This document shows, piece after piece, positions 7,429 through 15,664 of a stretch of 40,589 bases of DNA. The notes under the pieces are model-generated. The model saw nothing but the letters and a program-made list of their open reading frames with translations, was not told the DNA's origin and made no database searches. The number at the start of each line of letters is the position of its first letter. Within the stretch, counting starts at the first letter, position 1. Location: contig JAEZQD010000121.1 in assembly GCA_023413185.1 (NCBI GenBank), forward strand, positions 1 to 40,589, given 5' to 3'. The position numbers and the translations under genes are program-made. The DNA comes from Bacillota bacterium (GTDB taxonomy: Bacteria; Bacillota; Clostridia; Oscillospirales; Ruminococcaceae).

Positions 7429-10251
7429 TTGGCTAAGGATAAAATCATCATACGGGGTGCACGGGAGCACAACCTAAAGAACATCGATGTGGAGATACCG
7501 CGCGATAAGCTAGTGGTATTTACAGGGCTATCCGGCTCGGGCAAAAGTTCGCTTGCGTTTGACACTATCTACGCCGACGGGCAGCGCCGGTATGTCGAAA
7601 GTCTGTCGTCTTACGCAAGACAGTTTCTCGGTCAGATGGAAAAGCCGGATGTCGATTCAATCGAAGGGCTTTCCCCGGCAATCTCCATCGATCAAAAGAC
7701 CACAAGCAAGAACCCGCGCTCCACGGTGGGCACGGTTACCGAGATATACGACTACCTGCGTCTGTTGTATGCCCGCATCGGGCATCCCCACTGCCCCGTG
7801 TGCGGCAGAGAGATCTCCCAGCAGACGGTAGACCAGATGGTGGACCGCGTGCTGGGACTGCCCGAAGGGGCAAAGATACAGGTACTGGCACCCGTGGTCA
7901 GGGGACGAAAGGGTGAGCATACCAAAGAGTTTGATGCCGCCCGCCGCTCCGGCTTTGTGCGCGTGCGTGTGGACGGAATCATCTACGACCTGTCCGAGCA
8001 GATTAAGCCGGAGAAGAACAAAAAGCATAACATCGAGATTGTGGTGGACCGCCTTTCGGTGCGCGACGACATCAAGTCGCGCCTTGCCGATTCGTTTGAA
8101 ACCGCACTGGCACTTACCGGCGGGCTGTTGGTGGTGGATGTCATAGACGGCGAGGAGATGCTGTTTTCTCAAAACTACTCCTGCCCCGAGCACGACATCA
8201 GCATCGACGAGCTTGCGCCGCGAATGTTTTCGTTTAACAACCCCATCGGCGCGTGTGAAAAATGTACGGGGCTTGGCACCTTCTTAAAGGTTGACCCCGA
8301 CCTTATCATACCAAACAAGCGCCTTTCCATTCGGGAGGGTGCCGTCAGGGCTAGCGGCTGGTATTACGGCGACGGCGGAACCATCGCGCAGATGTTCTAT
8401 GAAGGGCTTGCAAAGCACTACGGCTTTTCGCTTGATGTACCGGTAGCAAAACTCACGCAGGACCAGATTGATAAGATATTGTACGGCACAAACGGCGAGC
8501 CGATCGAGATCACCCGCAAAAACGAGTACGGCGAGGGCTCTTATCGCGCACCGTTTGAGGGGGTTATCAACAACCTCGAACGCCGCTTTCGCGAGACGCA
8601 AAGCTCGTTTATGCGCGAGGAGCTGTCCAGCACCATGTCGTCGGTTCTGTGCCCCGATTGTAACGGACAGCGGTTAAAGCCCGAGTACCTTTCGGTAACG
8701 GTAGGCGATAAAAACATCAGCGAGTTCACGAGCCTGTCGGTTACAAACGCCCTTGCGTTTATCGATGGTCTTGCGCTGGAAGGCCGCGAGCTGATGATAG
8801 CCGAGCAGATTATGAAAGAGATTCGCGAGCGCCTCGGCTTTTTACAAAGTGTGGGGCTTGAGTACCTGACGCTGTCCCGCGCGGCGGGCACACTGTCGGG
8901 CGGCGAGAGCCAGCGCATCCGCCTTGCCACACAGATCGGTTCCTCCTTAATGGGCGTGTTATATATCCTTGACGAGCCGAGCATCGGTCTGCACCAGCGC
9001 GACAACGACAAGCTCATCGGCACGCTCAAGCGCCTGCGTGACTTAGGCAATACGCTGATTGTGGTGGAGCACGACGAAGACACCATGTATGCCGCAGACT
9101 ATATTGTGGACATCGGTCCCGCGGCGGGAATACACGGCGGGCAGGTGGTATGCGCGGGCAGTATAGACGAAATAAAACGCTGCGAGGGCTCAATTACAGG
9201 GCAGTACCTAAGCGGGCGAAAGGCAATCGAGGTGCCAAAAACGCGCCGTAAGGGCAACGGCAAAGCCCTAAAGATTAAGGGGGCACGCCACAACAACCTC
9301 AAGAATATCACCGTTTCTGTTCCGCTTGGCACGTTTACGAGCGTGACCGGTGTGTCCGGGTCGGGAAAAAGCTCGCTCATTAACGAAATCCTGTTTAAGC
9401 GGCTTTCCGCTGTGCTCAACGGCAGCCGCGCCAAAGCGGGTGCGCACGACGAGATAACCGGCATCGAGAATCTGGATAAGGTCATCGACATCGACCAATC
9501 CCCCATCGGGCGTACGCCGCGTTCCAACCCCGCCACCTATACCGGCGTGTTTACCGATATCCGCAACGTGTTTGCCGCGTCCGCAGACGCAAAGATACGC
9601 GGCTACACCTCTAGCAGGTTCTCCTTTAATGTGAAGGGCGGTCGCTGCGAGGCGTGCGAGGGAGACGGCATCCTTAAGATAGAGATGCACTTTTTGCCCG
9701 ACATCTACGTCCCCTGTGAGGTGTGCAAGGGCAAGCGCTACAACCGTGAGACGCTGGAGGTCAAGTTCAAGGGCAAGACCATCTACGACGTTCTGGAGAT
9801 GACGGTGGACGAAGGCGTGGAGTTCTTTGCGAACATCCCACGTGTAGCGCGAAAGCTCGAGACGCTGCAAAGCGTTGGGCTGGGCTATGTGAAGATTGGT
9901 CAGCCCGCAACCACGCTTTCGGGCGGCGAGGCGCAGCGCGTTAAGCTTGCGACTGAGCTATCCAAACGCTCTACCGGCAAAACGATCTATATCCTCGACG
10001 AGCCCACCACCGGTCTGCATACCGCGGATGTACACAAGCTCATCGATGTGCTTCAGCTGCTGGTGGAAGCGGGCAATACGGTGCTCGTCATCGAACACAA
10101 CCTTGATGTGATTAAAACCGCCGACTACGTCATTGACCTGGGACCCGAGGGCGGAGACAAGGGAGGCGAGCTGGTTGTGTGCGGCACGCCGGAGAAGATT
10201 GCCCAATGCGAACAGTCGTATACGGGACAATATTTGCGCAAGGTGTTGTAA
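7429..10251 (+). CDS. uvrA: Excinuclease ABC subunit A
   Basis: UvrA is the dimeric ABC-type ATPase that finds DNA lesions and loads UvrB. The 940-residue protein holds two ABC modules. The first has Walker A GLSGSGKSSLAFDT and signature LSGGESQRIRLA; the second has GVSGSGKSSL and LSGGEAQRVKLA. The second zinc finger (CEAC and CEVC about 20 residues apart) is the essential one and is intact. The first zinc site reads CPEH and CEKC, a Cys3His variant. The start is the TTG at 7429, eight bases after GGAGG; an earlier TTG overlaps that ribosome site. The protein is full length and pairs with the uvrB gene just upstream. Confidence 0.98.
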   Translation: MAKDKIIIRGAREHNLKNIDVEIPRDKLVVFTGLSGSGKSSLAFDTIYADGQRRYVESLSSYARQFLGQMEKPDVDSIEGLSPAISIDQKTTSKNPRSTVGTVTEIYDYLRLLYARIGHPHCPVCGREISQQTVDQMVDRVLGLPEGAKIQVLAPVVRGRKGEHTKEFDAARRSGFVRVRVDGIIYDLSEQIKPEKNKKHNIEIVVDRLSVRDDIKSRLADSFETALALTGGLLVVDVIDGEEMLFSQNYSCPEHDISIDELAPRMFSFNNPIGACEKCTGLGTFLKVDPDLIIPNKRLSIREGAVRASGWYYGDGGTIAQMFYEGLAKHYGFSLDVPVAKLTQDQIDKILYGTNGEPIEITRKNEYGEGSYRAPFEGVINNLERRFRETQSSFMREELSSTMSSVLCPDCNGQRLKPEYLSVTVGDKNISEFTSLSVTNALAFIDGLALEGRELMIAEQIMKEIRERLGFLQSVGLEYLTLSRAAGTLSGGESQRIRLATQIGSSLMGVLYILDEPSIGLHQRDNDKLIGTLKRLRDLGNTLIVVEHDEDTMYAADYIVDIGPAAGIHGGQVVCAGSIDEIKRCEGSITGQYLSGRKAIEVPKTRRKGNGKALKIKGARHNNLKNITVSVPLGTFTSVTGVSGSGKSSLINEILFKRLSAVLNGSRAKAGAHDEITGIENLDKVIDIDQSPIGRTPRSNPATYTGVFTDIRNVFAASADAKIRGYTSSRFSFNVKGGRCEACEGDGILKIEMHFLPDIYVPCEVCKGKRYNRETLEVKFKGKTIYDVLEMTVDEGVEFFANIPRVARKLETLQSVGLGYVKIGQPATTLSGGEAQRVKLATELSKRSTGKTIYILDEPTTGLHTADVHKLIDVLQLLVEAGNTVLVIEHNLDVIKTADYVIDLGPEGGDKGGELVVCGTPEKIAQCEQSYTGQYLRKVL

Positions 10252-10274
10252 TTAGTGATAAAATTAGCTATACT
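10246..10274 (+). promoter_or_regulatory. Rubredoxin promoter
   Basis: TTGTAA (10246-10251), a 17-base spacer and TATACT (10269-10274). The -35 element overlaps the end of uvrA, so the rubredoxin gene can be transcribed on its own. Confidence 0.65.
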
Positions 10275-10369
10275 ATTTACTAAATTATATCATATTAAAC
10301 CACCGTTGTTCGGCGGCGAAACCAAGCGTAGTCAGCAGCGTGGTTAAAATCAGAAAGGTTGGAACGATT

Positions 10370-10528
10370 ATGGCTAAGTATGTTTGCTCCGTTTGCGGTT
10401 ATACCTACGATGAGGCGGAGGGTGCACCCGACGTCGGTATTGCTCCCGGCACCAAGTGGGACGATATCCCCGACGATTTCGTATGCCCCGTGTGCGGCGT
10501 AGCGAAGGATATGTTCGAGGCAGAGTAA
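10370..10528 (+). CDS. Rubredoxin
   Basis: This 52-residue mononuclear iron electron carrier has its four ligands in CSVCGY (near residue 6) and CPVCGV (near residue 39). The conserved YDEAEGAPDVGIAPGTKWDD core lies between them. In anaerobes rubredoxin passes electrons to oxygen- and superoxide-detoxifying enzymes such as flavodiiron proteins and superoxide reductase; none is adjacent here. The ATG at 10370 is preferred over an upstream in-frame GTG because it gives the standard rubredoxin N-terminus MAKYVC. The gene has its own promoter and terminator, so it appears monocistronic. Confidence 0.97.
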   Translation: MAKYVCSVCGYTYDEAEGAPDVGIAPGTKWDDIPDDFVCPVCGVAKDMFEAE

Positions 10529-10573
10529 TTCCCTTTTCGGTTTATTCCATTATGCGCTGCCGAATAGGCAATC

Positions 10574-10607
10574 AAAAAACAGCCCGCCGTTCAGCGGGCT
10601 GTTTTGT
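10574..10607. terminator. Bidirectional terminator between rubredoxin and the chemoreceptor
   Basis: AACAGCCCGC (10578-10587) pairs with GCGGGCTGTT (10594-10603) around a 6-base loop. A-rich and T-rich flanks on the two sides let it stop both convergent transcripts. Confidence 0.85.
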
Positions 10608-10645
10608 TGTGTTTTGCTAATTAAAATAATGCAAAATGCCTTTTA

Positions 10646-12358
10646 TCAGCCTTCGGTCGAAAACGCATAATCGTCATCGTCGGAGGAGGAACCGCTGTGG
10701 ATGGACACAAAGTCTGCCTGATACTCGTCGTCGCCGTCCTCATCGTTGGAACCGCATTCTCCCTTAAGCTTGAAACGGCTGACCATACGCTTGAGCATAT
10801 CGGCCTGAGAGGAAAGCTCCTCGCTGGCGGCGGCGGTTTGCTGGGCGGTTGCGGAGTTGGTCTCCACGACGGTGGAGATCTGATCCACACCCTGCGTAAT
10901 CTGCATCACCGCGGTTGCTTGGTCATTGGTTGCAACAGTAATTTCGCTAATCAGCTTGCTGGAGTCGTTACAGTCGCTAACGATCTGATCAAGTGAGGTG
11001 GCGGTTTTTTTCGCGAACTTCACGCCGCTTTCTACAGCCTTGATGGACGATTCAATCAGCTCGGTTGTTGTCTTTGCCGCCTCCGCGCTCTTGGTGGCAA
11101 GGTTGCGAACCTCATCTGCCACTACGGCAAAGCCCTTACCGGCGGCACCGGCTCTAGCGGCCTCGACCGCGGCGTTGAGGGCAAGGATGTTGGTCTGGAA
11201 CGAGATATCGTCAATCACTTTAATGATTTTAGCGATGTTTGAGGAGGTGTTGTTGATCTGCTCCATCGAATCGAGCATGTTGCGCATCAGCTCACTGCAA
11301 CGCTCTACGTTCTCAACGGTCTGAATCGACAGATTGTTTGCCGTTTTGGCGTTCTCAGCGTTGAGCTTAACCTGAGAGTTCACATCTTTAATGGTAGAGG
11401 AAAGCTCCTCGACTGAACTTGCCTGTTGGGTAGAACCCTGAGACAGCGCCTGCGAAGCGCCCGAAACCTGCATGCTTCCGCCCGAGACCTGCTCGGCGGC
11501 ATTGTTGATGTTGGCCATCGTTTTGTTAAACGAATCCGAGATGTTAAGGAGCGCTTCTTTAATCGACGCAAACTCGCCCAGATACTCGTTGCGCAACGAA
11601 TAGGTAAGGTCGCCGTCTGCAATCGAGGTAAGTACCTCGGTGATCTCGTCGATGTATAAAACATAGTTGCTCAGGCGCTGAACCGTTTTCTTTATCGCCT
11701 TTGCAAGCTCGCCGACTTCATCCTTCGAGCGAACGTCCACCGTTACAAAGAAGTTGCCGTCTGCAATCTGCAGCGTTGCATCCTTTAGCTTGTTAATGGG
11801 TCTTACGATAAAGAAGGTGCATAAGAAGATTGCGGCAAACAACACCACAACCAGCGCGATAAATACAATGATTATAACTGTAGATACGCTTGTGGAGCGT
11901 TCACTGATAAAGGTTAACGGCATGGTGGTCAGCACACGAAATCCGTCGCCGGCAGTCGTGATGACGCACATGGTTGGTACAGAATTTACGGTATGAAGTT
12001 CTGGCTTGCCCTCTTCGGCTGCCAAGGTATCAAAGCTGCCGTCAGTAAACAGCTCGGATGCGGTTTTACCCACAAGGGTGTTGTCCGTGGAAGAGATGAT
12101 ATTGCCCGCAGCGTCCAACAGGGCGTAGTTGCTTTCGCGCGAACCTGATGGCACCCAATTCAGGGCACCCTCATTCCCGCCGTTTATGTTAATATATGAG
12201 GTAATCAGTTCGTTCTGCGAAACAACGCTGTTTTTCATCGTCTCTTCAACCTGGTTAACAACCAAAGCCGTTACCGCAAAACCGCTGCCGATGACCACAA
12301 GCAGGGTAGGCAGAAAAATCATTACAAGCATCTTAGCAATCAGTGATTTTTTAATCAT
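10646..12358 (-). CDS. Methyl-accepting chemotaxis protein
   Basis: This 570-residue chemoreceptor has a first membrane helix (about residues 10-33), a small extracellular sensor domain (about 34-155), a second helix (about 158-185), a HAMP domain and a long signalling coiled coil. The hairpin tip is clear: DDISFQTNILALNAAVEAAR continuing into the GKGFAVVADEVRNLA segment. The sensor domain of about 120 residues is small and its ligand is unknown. The C-terminus is acidic (SSSDDDDYAF) and lacks a CheR-docking pentapeptide. No other che gene is in the window, so this is an orphan receptor. AAGGAG lies 10 bases before the ATG, and the mRNA leader is about 220 bases long. Confidence 0.96.
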   Translation of the reverse strand: MIKKSLIAKMLVMIFLPTLLVVIGSGFAVTALVVNQVEETMKNSVVSQNELITSYININGGNEGALNWVPSGSRESNYALLDAAGNIISSTDNTLVGKTASELFTDGSFDTLAAEEGKPELHTVNSVPTMCVITTAGDGFRVLTTMPLTFISERSTSVSTVIIIVFIALVVVLFAAIFLCTFFIVRPINKLKDATLQIADGNFFVTVDVRSKDEVGELAKAIKKTVQRLSNYVLYIDEITEVLTSIADGDLTYSLRNEYLGEFASIKEALLNISDSFNKTMANINNAAEQVSGGSMQVSGASQALSQGSTQQASSVEELSSTIKDVNSQVKLNAENAKTANNLSIQTVENVERCSELMRNMLDSMEQINNTSSNIAKIIKVIDDISFQTNILALNAAVEAARAGAAGKGFAVVADEVRNLATKSAEAAKTTTELIESSIKAVESGVKFAKKTATSLDQIVSDCNDSSKLISEITVATNDQATAVMQITQGVDQISTVVETNSATAQQTAAASEELSSQADMLKRMVSRFKLKGECGSNDEDGDDEYQADFVSIHSGSSSDDDDYAFSTEG

Positions 12359-12587
12359 AAACTATAGTCTCCTTCTTAATCACGGATATTATCAGCCGAG
12401 TCGGTACAATCCAGAGCCTGTCCAAAAGAGAATGGCCTTAGATGCAAACAGAAATCCGCGGTGCCTAAAAATGGATGCCGAAACGATAAACAGAGCGTAG
12501 TGCGTACCTTACCGTGAAACATCACCGAAAACCGAAAGGCAGTTGGTAATGTTTCGCCTATGTTTTTGCATGTTTCTGTTATGTTCT
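12359..12587 (-). other. Long leader of the chemoreceptor mRNA, possibly structured
   Basis: No gene is seen. On the minus strand a hairpin forms between 12545-12555 and 12516-12526, 11 pairs counting one G-U. Further 3', CACGG (12516-12512) can pair with CCGTG (12385-12381), and nested within it GGTAC (12508-12504) with GTACC (12407-12403). The closing helix ends just before the ribosome site. I could not match it to a known riboswitch class. Confidence 0.35.
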
Positions 12588-12616
12588 ATTTTAACCGAAC
12601 ATAATATAAAAATCAA
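12588..12616 (-). promoter_or_regulatory. Chemoreceptor promoter
   Basis: On the minus strand TTGATT (12616-12611) and TAAAAT (12593-12588) are separated by 17 bases, a sigma-A type. I saw no convincing flagellar-sigma (TAAA-N15-GCCGATAA) site. Confidence 0.5.
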
Positions 12617-12696
12617 TCGTATTATGGCGCATTTTACTAATTGGATAGTTGTATTTGAAAAGATTGTGCAATAATGCATACAATTGTCGAATTTTG

Positions 12697-12724
12697 TTGA
12701 CAAGCACAATGTGTGTGATATGAT
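12697..12724 (+). promoter_or_regulatory. Promoter of the exported hypothetical protein gene
   Basis: TTGACA (12697-12702), a 16-base spacer and TATGAT (12719-12724), with TG at 12716-12717 making an extended -10. A Spo0A-box-like TGTCGAA (12685-12691) lies just upstream of the -35. Confidence 0.7.
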
Positions 12725-12773
12725 TTATACAGTAAAAACCATAAATACTATAATATAGACTGGGAGAAAGAAT

Positions 12774-14036
12774 ATGAGATACGTCAAAAAGAGCATTTGC
12801 TTGCTTTTGGTTATTCAACTTATGAGCGTCTGCATATTTGCTGCGCCCTATGTCGAAGAGTTTTCTGCGCCTCTGCCCAGCTCGTATTGCTCGGTCAATA
12901 ATCTCATACCGCTAGAGGAACCTGTCGCGCAGACGCTTCACATTGGAATAATTGATGACGATAGCATGTTTATGCTTACCCCCGAAAGCACCACAGGGAG
13001 TGTGGTCATCTATGCAACGGGCGCGCAAAGTGTCAGAGTCGGGTTTTATTCAAGCTTTGGCATCTACGCCGCGTATTCCTCGGAAAGCGGTGGTTACAGC
13101 CATATAGGAAGTGTTCTTGCGGGAGTATCAAAACGATTAAGGGTAGATCGCACATCCCAAACCATGTGTATTGAGGATGAAAACCAGTTGTATTCCATGT
13201 ATTACACTGACAAGTTTGACTATGTTCTCACCCCAAACAATACGGCTGCATCGGGTGTCGTTTATTACCCGTATCTTGGGGCAAACATCTATGTATCGCA
13301 GGATAACGCTTCCTATCTGCCGCTTCCGACGCGGTTGGTAACGTACAAAACAGGGTCGGTGCTTTCTACTGAAGGAACTACCGCATACTGTGAGCTGGAA
13401 GCGGCAGTGCCCGCGGGGTACCGATACATCAAGGTGGAAATGAACCAACCCACCCATGCTTATACCGACGCTACTTTTACAGGGCGGTTGCCAACCAATC
13501 AAGCGTTTGCGGTCTATCTGTCGCGGATCACCCTAGTCGGTGATGCGGTTAGGGTTCTTAGCGATCAACCGTCTTCGTCAACCCCCTCCTCCTCAAGCCA
13601 GGCTTCCTCAGGAAGTACGGAGAATCGCTCGTCAAGAAACCGGACCTCGGATACTGCCACGTCAATGCAGCCGGAAACCGATATCGTCATCAGGGATATC
13701 GACGGAATCGGATATCAGCTGCCGAGCGTCGGTAGACAACATCAAACCGAGGGGGTTGCACAAGAAATAGTAACCGATGAGGTTTTGGATGCTGAGATAG
13801 CGGTGGTAAACGATACTGAGCCGGTGATGAAAAACGATGTTGTGTATGAGATGGATAGTACGATGAGCGGCGACAAGAAAACATCGGCGTCGTCGATAGA
13901 TTACGACATCACCGAGATTGCGTGCCTTGTCATCGGTGCCATAGGGGTTGCAGCTATCACGTATATGATAACGATGTCTCGTGCCGGCGGCAAAGGGCAA
14001 AAGCAGGAGGAGAGTAATAAATCAGACCCCGACTAA
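12774..14036 (+). CDS. Exported, C-terminally membrane-anchored hypothetical protein
   Basis: I do not recognise this 420-residue protein. It has a signal peptide (about residues 1-23, cleaved near FAAPYV), a 240-residue extracellular region rich in beta-type sequence (GSVVIYATGAQSVRVGFYSS; many Tyr, Ser and Val), a Ser-rich linker (about 263-290), an acidic segment, and a single membrane helix near residues 381-402 followed by a basic cytoplasmic tail. The anchor has no LPxTG motif, so sortase attachment is unlikely. The ATG follows GGGAGAAAG. It lies upstream of the SppA-type peptidase, which has its own promoter. A surface or envelope role is inference from topology only. Confidence 0.7.
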   Translation: MRYVKKSICLLLVIQLMSVCIFAAPYVEEFSAPLPSSYCSVNNLIPLEEPVAQTLHIGIIDDDSMFMLTPESTTGSVVIYATGAQSVRVGFYSSFGIYAAYSSESGGYSHIGSVLAGVSKRLRVDRTSQTMCIEDENQLYSMYYTDKFDYVLTPNNTAASGVVYYPYLGANIYVSQDNASYLPLPTRLVTYKTGSVLSTEGTTAYCELEAAVPAGYRYIKVEMNQPTHAYTDATFTGRLPTNQAFAVYLSRITLVGDAVRVLSDQPSSSTPSSSSQASSGSTENRSSRNRTSDTATSMQPETDIVIRDIDGIGYQLPSVGRQHQTEGVAQEIVTDEVLDAEIAVVNDTEPVMKNDVVYEMDSTMSGDKKTSASSIDYDITEIACLVIGAIGVAAITYMITMSRAGGKGQKQEESNKSDPD

Positions 14037-14042
14037 ATAAGA

Positions 14043-14071
14043 TTGTTTTATTTTTGCTACAGTAGTATAAT
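14043..14071 (+). promoter_or_regulatory. sppA promoter
   Basis: TTGTTT (14043-14048), a 17-base spacer and TATAAT (14066-14071). It lies just after the stop codon of the exported protein gene. Confidence 0.7.
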
Positions 14072-14151
14072 TATGGTGCTCGACCGTAGAGCTCGGCGCC
14101 GATAGTCGTCGAGCGGCGAGACGTATATTTCTATGATAGGAGTGGGATATA

Positions 14152-15159
14152 TTGAACCCTGTAAGCGGATTTAACGCCTCGCAACCACCGCTTCCCCCAC
14201 AGCAAAAGGGAAAAAGCAAAGCCCCCATCATTATTGCCATTATCTTGGCGGCGATCGTTGTAATCGCGGCTATTGTGGCTGTTGGCTTTGCCGTTATTAA
14301 CGCTGCGGACGTGAGTATTGGCAGCGCAGGCTTAGACGTTGTATACATTGAAGGCACCATTACGGCGGATGACTCCTCCGGTATGTGGTCCACGCAGGTG
14401 TATAGTCAGACTCATATCCTTAATACGATAGAAAGCCTTATCGACGACCCAACAAGTAAAGCGATTTTGCTTTATATCAATACCCCGGGCGGCGCGATCT
14501 ATGAAACGGATGAAGTGTATCTGAAGCTGCTCGAATATAAAGAAACGGGCAGACCCGTATATGCGTACATGGCGCAGACTGCGGCATCGGGAGGCTATTA
14601 CATCGCCTGCGCGGCAGATAAGGTATACTGCAATCGCAACACCCTCACCGGGTCTATCGGGGTTATTTACGGAACCTATCTCGATTTATCGGAATTTCTT
14701 GCAAAGTACGGTGTTCGCACCAACACCTTTACCTCGGGCGACAACAAGTCGATGGGCAGCAGCTATGAGCCGATGACCGAGCAGCAGAAGGCGATCTTCC
14801 AGTCGATAGTCGACGAGGCATACGAGCAGTTTATCGACGTTGTAGCCACGGGGCGTAAGATGCAAAAAGGCGTGGTGTATCCCATAGCGGATGGTAGGGT
14901 TTACACTGCTAAACAGGCGCTTAGCGCGGGTCTTGTGGATGAAATTGCCCCCTACGAGGATGCGCTTGAAGCCATCAAGGCAGAGTTGGGCGATACAGAG
15001 ATGCCGGTGGTTGACCATAAGCGTGAGATGTCCGCTTCCTTTTCATCACTGTTTGGCGCACTTGCAAAGCTCCGCGGTCAAAGCGAGGCAGAGGTCATTT
15101 TGGATGTGGTTACCGCATATAATAAAACGGGGTATTATTGCGCAGAGCTTGCACAGTAG
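14152..15159 (+). CDS. sppA: SppA-type signal peptide peptidase (S49 family)
   Basis: This membrane-bound Ser-Lys protease degrades leftover signal peptides and related membrane peptides. A cytoplasmic Pro/Lys N-terminus precedes one membrane helix (about residues 25-50), and the catalytic domain follows outside. The nucleophile is Ser146 in TAASGGYY and the general base is Lys199 in SGDNKSMGSSYEPM, the spacing of the short Bacillus-type SppA. The NTPGG segment (about 110-114) also fits the family. It starts at a TTG nine bases after AGGAG. At 335 residues it is the single-domain Gram-positive form. It may process products of the neighbouring exported-protein gene, but that is speculation. 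Confidence 0.94.
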   Translation: MNPVSGFNASQPPLPPQQKGKSKAPIIIAIILAAIVVIAAIVAVGFAVINAADVSIGSAGLDVVYIEGTITADDSSGMWSTQVYSQTHILNTIESLIDDPTSKAILLYINTPGGAIYETDEVYLKLLEYKETGRPVYAYMAQTAASGGYYIACAADKVYCNRNTLTGSIGVIYGTYLDLSEFLAKYGVRTNTFTSGDNKSMGSSYEPMTEQQKAIFQSIVDEAYEQFIDVVATGRKMQKGVVYPIADGRVYTAKQALSAGLVDEIAPYEDALEAIKAELGDTEMPVVDHKREMSASFSSLFGALAKLRGQSEAEVILDVVTAYNKTGYYCAELAQ

Positions 15160-15198
15160 TATTCTCCTTGTTGAGTAGACCGGTTGGGAGGCGTCGAT

Positions 15199-15489
15199 AT
15201 GGTGCGCGTGACGGTCAGTGACCTGCGACACAAGGACGTTGTAAACATCAAGGACGGTACGCGCTTAGGCTGCGTGTGTGACGTTGAGTTAGACTTAAGC
15301 TGCGCAAAGGTTTTGGCACTTATTATCTATGGCAGACCGCGGTGGTTTGGGCTGTTTGGGCGGGAGGACGACCTGTTCATCGGGCTTGATAACATCAAGG
15401 TTGTGGGCGAGGATACAATCTTAGTCAGCTTTGAGTGCCCCGCCACAAGGGCAAAGGGCAAACGCAAGTTCAGCATTTTTGAGAATTAA
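15199..15489 (+). CDS. YlmC/YmxH-family PRC-barrel protein
   Basis: This 96-residue protein has the small PRC-barrel fold of the YlmC/YmxH family: SDLRHKDVVNIKDGTRLGCV at the start, ALIIYGRPRWFGLFGREDDL in the middle, and a basic C-terminus. Members are common in spore-forming Firmicutes and are often annotated as sporulation-related, but their biochemical role is not known. The ATG at 15199 follows GGGAGG by seven bases; an in-frame start five codons earlier has no ribosome site. It is 39 bases after sppA and likely shares its transcript. Confidence 0.88.
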   Translation: MVRVTVSDLRHKDVVNIKDGTRLGCVCDVELDLSCAKVLALIIYGRPRWFGLFGREDDLFIGLDNIKVVGEDTILVSFECPATRAKGKRKFSIFEN

Positions 15490-15500
15490 CCCTGCAAAAA

Positions 15501-15534
15501 CCAGCATAACGTATTGCTTTTTGGGTTATGCTAT
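15501..15534. repeat. Inverted repeat after the YlmC/YmxH gene
   Basis: AGCATAAC (15503-15510) pairs with GTTATGCT (15525-15532), with flanking ACC/GGT bases that can extend it across a bulge. There is no T-run behind it. It overlaps the upstream rpsB promoter, so it could be a weak terminator or an operator. Confidence 0.4.
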
Positions 15535-15542
15535 GGTACAAT
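15514..15542 (+). promoter_or_regulatory. Upstream rpsB promoter
   Basis: TTGCTT (15514-15519), a 17-base spacer and TACAAT (15537-15542). Confidence 0.6.
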
Positions 15543-15572
15543 AAAGCGTCCAATAATACACACGTCCTACAA

Positions 15573-15600
15573 TTGACACGGTGGTGCCGCATGATACACT
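15573..15600 (+). promoter_or_regulatory. Proximal rpsB promoter
   Basis: TTGACA (15573-15578), a 16-base spacer and TACACT (15595-15600). A GCCGCA/TGCGGC hairpin (15586-15605) lies across the spacer and -10 and would form in transcripts from the upstream promoter. Confidence 0.6.
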
Positions 15601-15664
15601 GCGGCTTCGTGGCAAGATGCGTAGAACGGCGGGTAAAAAACCAAAATCAGGAGGAAACATTTTA

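Noticed and set aside
12359..12616. Flagellar sigma-28 promoter for the chemoreceptor
   Set aside because: GCTGATAA near 12390 resembles the -10, but no TAAA stands 15 bases upstream, and the site would sit too close to the ribosome site.
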